Assembly (NCBI GenBank): GCA_964355015.1
Contig: CAYHCE010000010.1
Coordinates: 1-64,000, forward strand
Length of the DNA: 64,000 nt
Reading direction: 5' to 3'
Origin: CAYHCE01 sp964355015
GTDB lineage: Bacteria > Cyanobacteriota > Cyanobacteriia > PCC-6307 > Cyanobiaceae
The notes under the pieces are model-generated. The model searched no databases and was not told the DNA's origin. It saw nothing but the letters and a program-made list of their open reading frames with translations. A program made the translations under genes and the position numbers. Below, in pieces: positions 1-8,120 of the stretch. Numbering within the stretch: the first letter of the stretch is position 1; the number at the start of each line of letters is the position of its first letter.

Positions 1-92
1 ATCCTGGAGAAGCTCCAGCGACTTTGCTCGCAAATCTCCGGGACAGCACACTAGCCCTACCAGGTAATACACAGCCCCGGGAGTGCGTTTCG

Positions 93-366
93 ATGGACTC
101 AGCCGATGCCGTCACCAGCTCGATCACCAGCAAGGAGCAGGTGACCATCCCCAAGCCGTAAGGCTGCTCCGAAGGAGTGGGCGTTGCGGCAGCAGTTCGG
201 GCTGGCCAGGGGCAGCCTCGTGAGCTTCGCATTGGTGGGGGATCACATCGAGCTGCGCCCCTGGAAGCCTGAGCAGCCAGTGCCGGAGTGCGGGTTCGGA
301 TTGCTCAGGTCCAGCCGGCCAGCTGTGCCGGCGGACTTCGATCCCGCCAGGCGGCTGCGCCCGTGA
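93..366 (+). pseudogene. AbrB/VapB-type antitoxin, broken by a 25-base insertion
   Basis: The reading frame from ATG 93 gives the start of a swapped-hairpin AbrB-type antitoxin (SSITSKEQVTIPK) and then hits TAA at 159-161. The rest of the family pattern (RQQFGLARGSLVSFALVGDHIELRP) continues in another frame from about 181. Removing bases 156-180 exactly joins the halves into IPK-ALRQQFG, so a 25-base insertion caused the break. The two frames together would encode an 80-90 residue protein whose stop overlaps the PIN toxin start (GTGA at 363-366), the usual coupled antitoxin-toxin layout. Seen: frame break and overlap. Inferred: loss of antitoxin function, unless a TTG start at 184 yields a C-terminal fragment. 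Confidence 0.75.
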
Positions 367-788
367 TTGGTCTGGACACCAACGTGCTGGCCAGCACCTT
401 CGTGGCGGAGGACGATGCCGATGCGGCCACGGAACGCCAGCGCCGGGCCGCCCGCGATCTGATCGAATCCGGCCAGCCGCTGTTCCTGGCCAAGACGGTG
501 GCCCTGGAACTTGAGTGGGTGTTGCGTGGGTACTACGGCTTCCCGGTGGAGCAGGTGCTGCAGGTGTTCGACCACCTGCTGGCCCATCCCGGCCTCACTG
601 CAGAAGACCGGCCAGCCCTGGAGCAGGCCGTGGCCGGTGTGCGCAGCGGGCTCGTCTTCGCCGATGCCCTGCACCATGCCAGCTGCCGCAGTTGCGCGTC
701 GATGGCGTCGTTTGATGATCGCGGCTTTGTCCGGCGCATCCGGCAGCTCAATCTCGCGCCACGCCTGTTTGTGCCGGCAGGTTGCTGA
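363..788 (+). CDS. vapC: VapC-type PIN-domain ribonuclease toxin
   Basis: This 141-residue protein has the PIN pattern: an N-terminal acidic motif GLDTNVL, a mid-protein Glu in ALELEWVL, and the C-terminal acidic cluster FADALHHAS followed by MASFDDRGF. PIN toxins of type II systems are Mg-dependent RNases that cleave tRNA or rRNA and are held in check by a partner antitoxin. GTG 363 is chosen because it aligns the first PIN Asp near residue 5 and overlaps the antitoxin stop. The antitoxin just upstream is disrupted, so the toxin may be poorly translated, inactive or controlled by another antitoxin. The acidic residues look intact. Confidence 0.8.
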   Translation: MIGLDTNVLASTFVAEDDADAATERQRRAARDLIESGQPLFLAKTVALELEWVLRGYYGFPVEQVLQVFDHLLAHPGLTAEDRPALEQAVAGVRSGLVFADALHHASCRSCASMASFDDRGFVRRIRQLNLAPRLFVPAGC

Positions 789-820
789 GCGGGGCAGCGT
801 TCAGTAGCAGGATGCCTCAA

Positions 821-967
821 TCACCTCTCCAGCTCCCCTTCTCCCAACGCCTCACATTCTGCGGCGGGATCCCCGGGTGCGATCGGGGTGCCGGGGAGCA
901 CTGCATAGCCCAGCTCCTTGAACCAGCAGAGGGTGGCGTTTTCGACGATGGATGCGTTGAGGGTCAT
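821..967 (-). pseudogene. hsdR: hsdR remnant: first ~48 codons of type I restriction subunit
   Basis: A 48-residue frame beginning MTLNASIVENATLCWFKELG and continuing GTPIAPGDPAAECEALGE matches the usual start of type I HsdR proteins (LN-x-S-x-VE-x-A-x-L-x-WF-x-ELGY, then LAPG-x-PAAER). It stops at TGA 823-821. The nuclease, helicase and translocase regions (normally around 1000 residues) are absent; the vapBC remnant lies beyond. It starts 24 bases after the preceding gene of the hsd operon, exactly where hsdR is expected. Seen: the N-terminal match and the stop. Inferred: a deletion removed nearly all of hsdR, so this locus cannot restrict DNA by itself. Confidence 0.8.
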
Positions 968-991
968 GCAGGTTCTGTGAAACTGTCGTCG

Positions 992-1516
992 CTAAGGCGC
1001 AGAGATAAGTCCGAACCGCTTCGCGTCCTCGTGATTGATAACCACGACAGCGTTGGGTCCAAGTGCCCAGGTTTGCGCGGTTGCGTGCAAGGCACTTCTC
1101 AACGCGTCCTGCAAAGGCTGAAGCCATGCCTTTTGGTGGCCATTGATAATTAAAACGAGGCGGAACCCTGTAACACCTAGATCGAGAGTCTTGAACATTT
1201 CTGGCAGCTCCGCATCGGTGGCTGGGTGACGCTTGAGAATCGAAGCCACACCAACAGTGAGCGCGTTGGCAAGCTTGTCACGAATCTCAGCGATGAACTC
1301 GTTGAAGTTTGGCTGCGTTTCCGGCCTCGGTGAACTCTTCTTCGCTTCCACAATCCAGACGAACGAAGGTGCATCCACCTCTGTTCGGAGCAGTAGAAAC
1401 TCGGCCATCTGCACCTTTTCCTGAATGGCGCGATAGGTCCCGCTGACCTCCACGCGGAAACAGTGCCCATCGGCGAAGGGGCCGAAAGTCATCTCGGATT
1501 CGACGAACGGCTCCAT
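992..1516 (-). CDS. Uncharacterised partner of the AAA ATPase in the hsd operon
   Basis: This 174-residue soluble protein starts 2 bases after the ATPase stop and ends 24 bases before the hsdR remnant, so it is co-transcribed with both. I do not recognise the family. A hydrophobic strand followed by E-A-K-K (FVWIVEAKKSS, about residues 50-60) resembles the core E-x-K strand of PD-(D/E)XK nucleases, but I do not see a convincing upstream Asp, so this is only a hint. The C-terminal half has alternating strands (FRLVLIING, NAVVVINHED). Small proteins paired with OLD/AAA-15-like ATPases inside type I loci are often effectors or anti-phage partners; that role is inferred from position. Confidence 0.65.
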   Translation of the reverse strand: MEPFVESEMTFGPFADGHCFRVEVSGTYRAIQEKVQMAEFLLLRTEVDAPSFVWIVEAKKSSPRPETQPNFNEFIAEIRDKLANALTVGVASILKRHPATDAELPEMFKTLDLGVTGFRLVLIINGHQKAWLQPLQDALRSALHATAQTWALGPNAVVVINHEDAKRFGLISAP

Positions 1517-1518
1517 GG

Positions 1519-2538
1519 TTATTTCAGGGAGAGATTTACTTCCTGCTCATACAGACGGATGGACTCGTCGATAATTGCGTTGTCCGGCATGCCGTCTTTC
1601 AGGTCGGCACAATGCCATCCGTCCGCTCCTGCCGCGATTACTGGAATGTGGATACCTTTGTCCTGCGCAATCAGGAAGAGCTTCTTGACCACAAAGTAGG
1701 AGTGGCTCGCCATGAAGAACTGGATGCCTCTCGCCGCGAGGGTCGCCACGATATCGAGTAACTGGATCAGGGCAGACGGATGCAGCGCGGATTCCGGTTC
1801 GTCGATGAAGATGATGGACTCCGGGGTTAGGTATCGGTTACCGAGCAGGGTATCCAGAATCGCAATCTTCTTCACGCCCTCAGCCGTCATGCCGATGGGG
1901 AACCAGTCCGCTCCTTTTCGGAAACGCCAGCGGTCACTCACGGCATCAAACTCAATCTTACCTCCGAGCATGTCTTCTAGTCGGCGGCGGGAGTCAGCAA
2001 ACTCATAGTAGTTTTTACCCTGCGTGGTGGATTGCGCCAGCGCCCGGGCGAGATCCAGATAGGTGTCGTCAAAGCCAAAGTCCTGTTCCCTTTCCCTAGA
2101 TTTGAGGATGATCTTTTGGAGCGACAGCACCTCCTTGGCGGGAAGAAACACGGAATTGCTGCCGCGCGGAGGGACCTGATTATCGAAAGGCGCAAAGACT
2201 TTCTCCGTCTCACTGTCAAAGCCGTAGCTGAAGGCATTGCCATCGACCGAACAACTGAAGTGCAGCCCTTGTGTGGCTCCCTTGGTGACCAAATCACCAA
2301 TGCGCTTCTGGTCCGGCTGGAAGGTCCAATACAGCTTGTCCCAGATAATCTCCTCCGCCGTCCGGGGATCATCACCACGCCGGAACTCCTCCAGCGTGCG
2401 CATGGCGGTATAGAGCGACTTCAGGAGGAATGTCTTTCCGCTGCCATTGTTGCCAATCACGAGATTGATCGGCCCAAGGCCGTTCCATTCGACCCGGTTG
2501 ATCGGGCCAAAGTTGGTGAGTTCCAGTCGTGTGATCAT
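1519..2538 (-). CDS. AAA ATPase of the OLD/AAA-15 type, type I RM-associated
   Basis: This 339-residue P-loop ATPase is of the ABC/SMC-like kind. The start MITRLELTNFGPI is typical of RecF/OLD-like proteins, Walker A is GNNGSGKT near residue 30, and Walker B with its catalytic Glu is IIFIDEPESALHPS near residue 245. A later ASHS motif provides the switch His. No TOPRIM nuclease domain is visible at the C terminus, so it resembles the stand-alone ATPase half of a two-gene system. It lies between hsdS and the small gene at 992-1516 with short gaps, the position where RloA-type or abortive-infection ATPases occur in hsd operons. Function as a defence ATPase is inferred from family and context. 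Confidence 0.85.
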   Translation of the reverse strand: MITRLELTNFGPINRVEWNGLGPINLVIGNNGSGKTFLLKSLYTAMRTLEEFRRGDDPRTAEEIIWDKLYWTFQPDQKRIGDLVTKGATQGLHFSCSVDGNAFSYGFDSETEKVFAPFDNQVPPRGSNSVFLPAKEVLSLQKIILKSREREQDFGFDDTYLDLARALAQSTTQGKNYYEFADSRRRLEDMLGGKIEFDAVSDRWRFRKGADWFPIGMTAEGVKKIAILDTLLGNRYLTPESIIFIDEPESALHPSALIQLLDIVATLAARGIQFFMASHSYFVVKKLFLIAQDKGIHIPVIAAGADGWHCADLKDGMPDNAIIDESIRLYEQEVNLSLK

Positions 2539-2563
2539 GATTCGTGCAGTTCAGATCAAAGAG

Positions 2564-3796
2564 TCAAACGTCGGTTACAAGGAGCTCGCCACGCAACTCC
2601 CCACTCAGCAGTTTCGGCAGCAGCGTGTCTCGCAATGTGGCGAGGGTGCGGGATTGCTGGGCATTGGAGTGGATTTTGGCCCAAAGTGGAGCGACTCGGC
2701 TCTCAAAGGCTTCCTTCAGAGCTGGGGGCGGATTGAGCACTAAGTACTTAGGGAACTGAACTAGCGGGATTCGGTCCACGGTAGCGCCCTGAACAGAGTG
2801 CTGCATTAGGTATCGCTGGAAATCTGGACCGATGAACTGGTGAAAACAAAAGTGCGAGTGGCCGTCCTTTGTTCTTGGGCGAACGAGTGCCAATCTGCGT
2901 CCGAGGCAACATCTGAGACCCGGGGGAATCAGTGCAAAGAATCCAAGCGTTGCTTCATAGCTGAAAACAATATCGAGCGGTCTAGGCGTTACGCGTTTTG
3001 TCCAACGGGGCCAGTCTGATTCGCTGATATGTCTTATGTCGCTGAGATCAAGTGCCGACCCGGTAAGGTTCTTGATCCCAAGGAAGACGGGGCCTTCCTC
3101 CGAATTGGGCGGTGTAGCGTGTGGTCCATCAAAGACTTCTTCAACAACTTCGCTGATTCGTTGGACTGGCCATCCTTTTGGAATGTCTCCGAGGGGTGAA
3201 GCCTCCAAGTGCTCCGGGAAAAGGGCGGCGGTGTCTGAATCAAGGGCAACAGGCTGGCGGCCGTCGAGTTTGGCCCGCACAGGGTCGAAATCCACAAACC
3301 AGCTCTGGAACAGCGCCCGCGCCATCGCCTCCAGCGTCGCGTTCATCCGCCGGTTCAACTCGATCTTGTCGTCCAACGCCCCAAGCACCGCCGCGATGGC
3401 ATTTTGCTCGGAGAGGGGTGGGACATCGAAGTCACGCACATAGACCGCCGACCGCGTCGTTGAAGGAATTGGTGAACCGTCATCAATCTCGCCGAGCTTG
3501 TGGTGCTTGATGGCGTAGTAGAGCCACCGCATGTCGAACTCACCTTTCGGAACGACGTAGTAAGCGGTGTCGATGACAAAGAATGGCTCAGGGGAAAACT
3601 CGATTCCCCGGTAAGCGCCTTTTCGCCCAAGGATAACGCCTGGGCCAAGTGCGAGCGGTTTGTCAGTCCAGCCAATCGGGCCGTTACTCCCAAATACACG
3701 AAACTTGCCACGCTCCGCATCGTAATCGCGAAGCGCCTTTCCGTATTCGAGCGAGATTTCTTGGCCCCACGTGCTTGCTCGCCATTCACCCGCCAT
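2564..3796 (-). CDS. hsdS: Type I restriction-modification specificity subunit
   Basis: HsdS sets the DNA target of the methyltransferase complex M2S. The 410-residue protein has two target recognition domains separated by a conserved helical spacer (PPLSEQNAIAAVLGALDDKI, then EAMARALFQSWFVDFDPV) and a C-terminal conserved repeat (TLATLRDTLLPKLLSGEL). The ATG at 3796 is preferred because it gives the family start MAGEW and has an AGGGGG ribosome binding site a few bases upstream; an in-frame ATG at 3871 would add 25 residues. The protein looks intact. With hsdR gone it would direct methylation only. The sequence recognised cannot be predicted from what is visible. Confidence 0.92.
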   Translation of the reverse strand: MAGEWRASTWGQEISLEYGKALRDYDAERGKFRVFGSNGPIGWTDKPLALGPGVILGRKGAYRGIEFSPEPFFVIDTAYYVVPKGEFDMRWLYYAIKHHKLGEIDDGSPIPSTTRSAVYVRDFDVPPLSEQNAIAAVLGALDDKIELNRRMNATLEAMARALFQSWFVDFDPVRAKLDGRQPVALDSDTAALFPEHLEASPLGDIPKGWPVQRISEVVEEVFDGPHATPPNSEEGPVFLGIKNLTGSALDLSDIRHISESDWPRWTKRVTPRPLDIVFSYEATLGFFALIPPGLRCCLGRRLALVRPRTKDGHSHFCFHQFIGPDFQRYLMQHSVQGATVDRIPLVQFPKYLVLNPPPALKEAFESRVAPLWAKIHSNAQQSRTLATLRDTLLPKLLSGELRGELLVTDV

Positions 3797-3901
3797 AATC
3801 CAGCCCCCTGAGAGTTGCTTGGATGACCACCCCCAGTTTCTCTCCCTCGCTGAACTGACCGTGTCGTTCACAGCCGAAGCTCGGCATCGCGGGATTCACT
3901 G

Positions 3902-4207
3902 TCATGGCGCCGGATAGATGAGAATCCCCACCCGCCGGATGTGCTCCAACAGCGGGCGGTGCTGAATGTGAGCCAGGGATTGCACGTCAAACCGATAGGG
4001 CAACGGCAGCTCCTCCAACTCGGCCGCGATCGCCTCGGCGCGGAGCGGCTCGATCTCGCCAGCCACCACCAGGTCCACATCGGAGCGGTCGCTGTGGGTG
4101 CCCTTGGCGCGTGAGCCGAACAGCGTGGCGCTCTTCACCTCGGGATGCAGCAGGAACACCGAACGCACCAGCTCCAGTTCCGCAGGCTTGAGGGGCGGCG
4201 CTTTCAT
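3902..4207 (-). CDS. MNT-type minimal nucleotidyltransferase
   Basis: This 101-residue minimal nucleotidyltransferase has the fold signature GSRAKGTHSDRSDVDLVV (about residues 31-48). The GSRAKG P-loop-like turn and the D-x-D metal ligands are intact. In HEPN/MNT pairs this protein is the antitoxin that adds AMP to, and so silences, the HEPN ribonuclease. The ATG overlaps the stop of the HEPN gene by 4 bases, giving tight translational coupling, and hsdS follows about 105 bases downstream. The position inside an hsd operon suggests that the pair is a stability or second-line defence module. That role is inferred; the fold is clear. Confidence 0.88.
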   Translation of the reverse strand: MKAPPLKPAELELVRSVFLLHPEVKSATLFGSRAKGTHSDRSDVDLVVAGEIEPLRAEAIAAELEELPLPYRFDVQSLAHIQHRPLLEHIRRVGILIYPAP

Positions 4208-4623
4208 TGCATCGCCTCCCGGTGCATGAAGTCGTGGAGATTACCAATCCCAGCAAGATACCGTGTGTGGATGGCTTCCACGGCCTGCTCAAACACAACC
4301 GGGCTGTAGGTGTGAGACAGCAGGTTGCGGTGATCGAGCATGTCGATCCACACCTGCCCGTCATCCAGGATCTTGGCCGCATAAGCATCTTTCAGTACCT
4401 GGCGCGGCGTCACCATGACAAACACGACGCCACCTTCTTCGAGATAGTCTTTGATGGTTTTCCAGGCGAGTTCGAAGCAATATTCGAAGCGTTGGATCAC
4501 CCCCTCCTTCTCCAGTTGGTTGAGGGCAGCAGGGCCGTTTTCCAGCGCATCGCGGAGCAGCACGAACGCACGATCGAAGTTCTGAAACCGTTGCTTCCAG
4601 CGGATGTCGGCGTTCGGATTCAT
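4204..4623 (-). CDS. HEPN-type nucleotidyltransferase substrate-binding protein (HI0074-like)
   Basis: This 139-residue all-helical protein has the HI0074 family pattern: RWKQRFQNFDRA at the start, LEKEGVIQRFEYCFELAWKT in the middle, then VWIDMLDHRNLLSHTY. The RNLLSH stretch is the R-x4-6-H motif that forms the RNase site of HEPN toxins. It overlaps hsdM upstream and the MNT gene downstream, each by an ATGA junction, so three proteins are translationally coupled. Known: HEPN/MNT pairs act as toxin-antitoxin systems controlled by AMPylation. Inferred: this copy is functional, since both motifs look intact. Confidence 0.88.
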   Translation of the reverse strand: MNPNADIRWKQRFQNFDRAFVLLRDALENGPAALNQLEKEGVIQRFEYCFELAWKTIKDYLEEGGVVFVMVTPRQVLKDAYAAKILDDGQVWIDMLDHRNLLSHTYSPVVFEQAVEAIHTRYLAGIGNLHDFMHREAMQ

Positions 4624-6431
4624 GCTGGGAAGCCCATGCTCTTCAGATTCGCCCTGATCGCCGCTTCCAGTTTGGCCGATTCAGCGAACTGGCTTTCAAG
4701 CTCAGCCACAAGCCGTGGCATCTTCTCCTCAAAGGGCTCCCCATCGTCTTCCACCTCCTCCGCCCCCACATACCGCCCCGGGGTGAGCACGTGGCCATGG
4801 GCAGCAATCTCGGCGGTGGTGGCGGATTTGCAGAACCCCGGCACATCTTCGTAGCTGCCCGCCCCATTGGCGCCCCGCCAGCGGTGGTAGGTGCTGGTGA
4901 TCTTTGCCAGGTCGGCCTCCAGCAGCTCTCTGTGCACCCGATCGATCAGGGTGCCGAGCTTGCGGGCATCGATGAACAGGGTGTGTCCGCGCCGATCGCG
5001 GAAGCCCTGTTGAGCGTCGGCAGCCTTGCTTTTCGCCAGGAACCAGAGGCACACCGGGATCTGGGTGCTGTAGAAGAGCTGGCCGGGCAGGGCCACCATG
5101 CAGTCCACCAGATCCGCCTCGATCAGGGCGCGGCGTATCTCGCCTTCGCCGCTCTGGTTGGAGCTCATGCTGCCATTGGCGAGCACGAAGCCGGCCATGC
5201 CCGACGGCGCAAGGTGGTGGATGAAGTGCTGCACCCAGGCGAAGTTGGCGTTGCCCCTGGGCGGCACGCCGAACTGCCAGCGCACGTCGTCGTCCTTGCG
5301 GAACCAGTCGGAGTCGTTGAAGGGCGGGTTGGCGAGCACGACATCCGCCCGCAGATCCGGATGCAGGTCGCGGCGGAAGCTGTCGGCGTGCTCGGGGCCG
5401 AAGTCGGCTTCGATGCCGCGCAGGGCCAGGTTCATCACCGCCAGGCGGCGGGTGGTGGCGTTGCTCTCCTGGCCGTAGATGGAAATGTCGCCCAGCTTGC
5501 CGCCCTGGCTTTCCACGAACTTCTCGCTCTGCACGAACATGCCGCCGGAGCCGCAGCAGGGGTCGTAGATGCGGCCCTTGTAGGGCTCCAGCATCTCCAC
5601 CAGGCAGCGCACCACACAGCTCGGCGTGTAGAATTGGCCGCCGTTCTTGCCCTCGGCCGACGCAAAGCGGGTGAGAAAGTATTCGTACACCCGGCCGAGC
5701 AGATCCACGGAGCGATGGGTCTGCTCGCCCTCGCTGGCGGCAGTGAGTTCGATCGTGGCGATCACATCGATCAGCTCCCCCAGGCGCTGCTTGTCGAGGC
5801 CAGGCCGTGCGTAGTCCTTCGGCAGCACCCCCTTGAGGCGCGGGTTGTCGCGCTCGATCGCCACCATGGCGTCGTCCACGAGCTTGCCGATCGTGGGCTG
5901 CTTGGCGTTGGCCTGCAGCTGGCTCCAGCGGGCCTCAGCTGGCACCCAGAACACGTTCTCGGCCTTGTATTCGTCGGGGTCTTCCGGGTTGGCGCCCTCG
6001 TAGTCGCCAACGCCTGCCAGCAGCTTGGCGCGGTGCTCTTCGAAGCTATCGGAGATGTACTTCAGAAAAATCAGGCCGAGCACCACGTGCTTGTACTCGG
6101 CCGCGTCCATGTTGTTGCGCAGCTTGTCGGCCGTAAGCCAGAGCTTGGCCTCGAAGCCCAGGTTGGCGGTGCCGTTGCCGGCGGCTTTCCCCTTGCGGCC
6201 GTTCCTGGCTGGTGCCGCCGCCTGGGCCACCGGCTCGGCGCCCACCAGCGACACGCTGTCACTGCGGCCCCGACCGCGCACCACGATCCTCTTGGCCACC
6301 AGTTCCCCCTTCACCTCCTCGTAGAGGGGCTCATCCCAACCGAGTGCTGCCCGCAGGGTTGAGTTTTTGGCGGGGCTGCCGGCCGTTTCCAGGGCTTCGA
6401 GGAAATCGTTCAGCTGGTCCTGATCGGGCAT
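4620..6431 (-). CDS. hsdM: Type I restriction-modification methyltransferase subunit
   Basis: This N6-adenine methyltransferase subunit of about 603 residues has the HsdM helical domain (AKLWLTADKLRNNMDAAEYK), the bridging motif GQFYTPSCVVRCLVEM, the SAM-binding DPCCGSGGMF and the catalytic NPPF (VLANPPFNDSDW). An extra N-terminal ~90 residues precede the first helical domain, including a GRGR and Ala-rich linker; other members of the subfamily carry a comparable winged-helix-like extension. The ATG at 6431 (MPDQDQLNDF) is favoured over an upstream in-frame ATG at 6545, whose extra residues look non-coding. It heads the operon hsdM-HEPN-MNT-hsdS-ATPase-partner-hsdR'. All catalytic motifs are present. 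Confidence 0.93.
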   Translation of the reverse strand: MPDQDQLNDFLEALETAGSPAKNSTLRAALGWDEPLYEEVKGELVAKRIVVRGRGRSDSVSLVGAEPVAQAAAPARNGRKGKAAGNGTANLGFEAKLWLTADKLRNNMDAAEYKHVVLGLIFLKYISDSFEEHRAKLLAGVGDYEGANPEDPDEYKAENVFWVPAEARWSQLQANAKQPTIGKLVDDAMVAIERDNPRLKGVLPKDYARPGLDKQRLGELIDVIATIELTAASEGEQTHRSVDLLGRVYEYFLTRFASAEGKNGGQFYTPSCVVRCLVEMLEPYKGRIYDPCCGSGGMFVQSEKFVESQGGKLGDISIYGQESNATTRRLAVMNLALRGIEADFGPEHADSFRRDLHPDLRADVVLANPPFNDSDWFRKDDDVRWQFGVPPRGNANFAWVQHFIHHLAPSGMAGFVLANGSMSSNQSGEGEIRRALIEADLVDCMVALPGQLFYSTQIPVCLWFLAKSKAADAQQGFRDRRGHTLFIDARKLGTLIDRVHRELLEADLAKITSTYHRWRGANGAGSYEDVPGFCKSATTAEIAAHGHVLTPGRYVGAEEVEDDGEPFEEKMPRLVAELESQFAESAKLEAAIRANLKSMGFPA

Positions 6432-6632
6432 GGAGGGATCAGGTCTGGCGTCGCTGACAGAAGTCTGTCTGGGGTGGGGGCTTTTGGGGGATCGAGTCAC
6501 GCTGAGCAGCGGCCATAGCGATAGGCCTGAGGTTGCCGCCAACAAATCAGCTCAACGCGGCACTATGGATTTCGCTGCCTTCAACGCCTGGCAGTGCCGA
6601 CAACGGCTGCTGATCGCGGACTGATCCAGCGC

Positions 6633-7016
6633 TCAGGGCTGACCGCCCCAGGGGCTCCAGCCCGACTCGCGGAACAGGCGATAGGCCACGGTGCTGTTGA
6701 CAACCGAATCCAGCAGCTGGTCCGGCGTGTGGATGCCCATGGCGGCCATCAGCTGACGGTTGGCCGAGTAGTGGATCTGGAACAGCCCCAGGCAGGCCCC
6801 GGCGCAGCCACGGGCGGTGGGGGACAGGCCGCTCTCCAGGCGTGCCAGCCGGATGGCGGACTCGTGGTGCGCAGCGGGCCACACCTGGCGGATGGCTGTG
6901 AGCACCTGGGATTGGCCCGCTTGATTGGCTTCAGCAGCGGGAGTCACCCCGAGGGCCAGGGTTGCACCGAGCAACAGGGGGAGGGCGCGACCGGCAGAAA
7001 CAGCGTGAAACGGCAT
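6633..7016 (-). CDS. Small secreted lysozyme-like / transglycosylase SLT-type protein
   Basis: This 127-residue protein has an N-terminal signal peptide (hydrophobic LPLLLGATLALGV, cut near AAEA-N) and a compact lysozyme-like domain. The probable catalytic Glu is in ARLESGLSP (residue 61), followed by CLGLFQIHYSANRQLM and a C-terminal RESGWSPWG. SLT-type enzymes cleave the glycan strands of peptidoglycan in the periplasm. It is much shorter than full lytic transglycosylases, but the E-S-G and GLFQIH motifs are the core. It stands alone 111 bases from the M23 peptidase gene on the same strand, another wall hydrolase. Confidence 0.75.
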   Translation of the reverse strand: MPFHAVSAGRALPLLLGATLALGVTPAAEANQAGQSQVLTAIRQVWPAAHHESAIRLARLESGLSPTARGCAGACLGLFQIHYSANRQLMAAMGIHTPDQLLDSVVNSTVAYRLFRESGWSPWGGQP

Positions 7017-7127
7017 CCATCCACCCGGCCAATTGCGTCGGACGGTATCGGCTCCGAGGCGGGTTGACCAGTCGCTGATTGAGGTGGGTGCCTGCTTTGG
7101 GCTGCGGCCCCCTCCAGGGCTTGGTCA

Positions 7128-7895
7128 TCAACGCTCGGGGCGCAGGTCGCCAGCGATGGGCCCAGCGGAGGGAGGCGCGGGCAGCAGCGGTGTGGGGTCC
7201 ACCGCCACCAGTCCCTGAGGCTGCCGTTGGCGCACCTCCAGGTGCAGGTGCGGGCCGCTGGCATTGCCGCTCTGGCCCACCAGGCCCAGCGGCTGCCCGG
7301 CCCGCACGCTCTCGCCGGGGCTCACGGAGGCCTCCAGCAGGTGGGCGTAGAGACTCGACCAGCCGGCGCCGTGATCGATCAGCACCGTGAGGCCATAGCC
7401 GGCGATGTCCGCCACCCGCTGCACCCGGCCCGCCTGCACAGCCAGCACGGCGGTGCCCTCTGGCGCGATCAGATCCACTCCGGTGTGCATGCGCCAGGCA
7501 CCGCGCGCGCTCGAAAAGCGCCAGCCCCAGGGGTCCTGCTCCAGGGCCCCAACGGCCATGGGGTAGTGCAGCGACTGCAGCGGCTTCAACACGGCATCGC
7601 CCGGGGCTGGCGGCTCGTGTCCAAGGGCGAGATCCCCCACGGCAACCTCCCGGGGAACCACTGACGGCCGCTCGGGCCTCGGTGGTGCCGGCAGCGGCAC
7701 TGGCGTGGGGGCGACCACGGCAGGCGGAAGCAGGGCTTCCGGCCAGGTGTCGTCCTCAGACCCCGCCCCGCTCGCCGAGTCGGGGATCAGCGGCGCTGCG
7801 TTGGTTGTCGGTGGGTTGATCAGGGTGGCAGCAGCGGCAACGCCCAGCAGGGTGAGCAGCAGCGCCGGAGCCAGCCGGGGGCTTGCAGGGGCCAT
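7128..7895 (-). CDS. M23-family peptidoglycan endopeptidase
   Basis: This 255-residue LytM/M23-type metallopeptidase has an N-terminal signal or anchor segment (ALLLTLLGVAAAATL), a Pro-rich linker, and a C-terminal domain with zinc ligands H-T-G-V-D (first His and Asp), the YAHL loop and the HLHLEV motif (final His). These residues look complete, so it may be an active endopeptidase that cuts stem-peptide cross-links; partners such as EnvC-like proteins lack them. It is located outside the cytoplasmic membrane. Its coding strand matches the lysozyme-like gene downstream, so the two may share a transcript. Confidence 0.85.
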   Translation of the reverse strand: MAPASPRLAPALLLTLLGVAAAATLINPPTTNAAPLIPDSASGAGSEDDTWPEALLPPAVVAPTPVPLPAPPRPERPSVVPREVAVGDLALGHEPPAPGDAVLKPLQSLHYPMAVGALEQDPWGWRFSSARGAWRMHTGVDLIAPEGTAVLAVQAGRVQRVADIAGYGLTVLIDHGAGWSSLYAHLLEASVSPGESVRAGQPLGLVGQSGNASGPHLHLEVRQRQPQGLVAVDPTPLLPAPPSAGPIAGDLRPER

Positions 7896-8120
7896 CGAGC
7901 GCGCGCGGGGGCAGGCGCGTTGTACCGCCTCCTGGGCTCTGATGCTTACCCTCGGATCTGCCGCGCCACCACCACCCCGCGGCTGCGGCCGGCAGTGTCC
8001 AGTGCCTGGCAGATCTGTACCGCGTGCTCACCGCGTTGCCGCTGCTGCGGGGGCTCGGCTGCTGATCAGCGAAGATTTCGATCCAGGCTTCACCTGGAGG
8101 GGCGTGCGCGTGGTGAACCC

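Noticed and set aside
6564..6623. A 19-codon + strand frame reading MDFAAFNAWQCRQRLL
   Set aside because: Too short and without a family, ribosome binding site or neighbour support; it lies in the gap before hsdM on the other strand.
7896..8120. 225-base gap between the M23 gene and the helicase with several possible short frames
   Set aside because: No frame shows a recognisable motif and the long frames cross the neighbouring genes; treated as non-coding.
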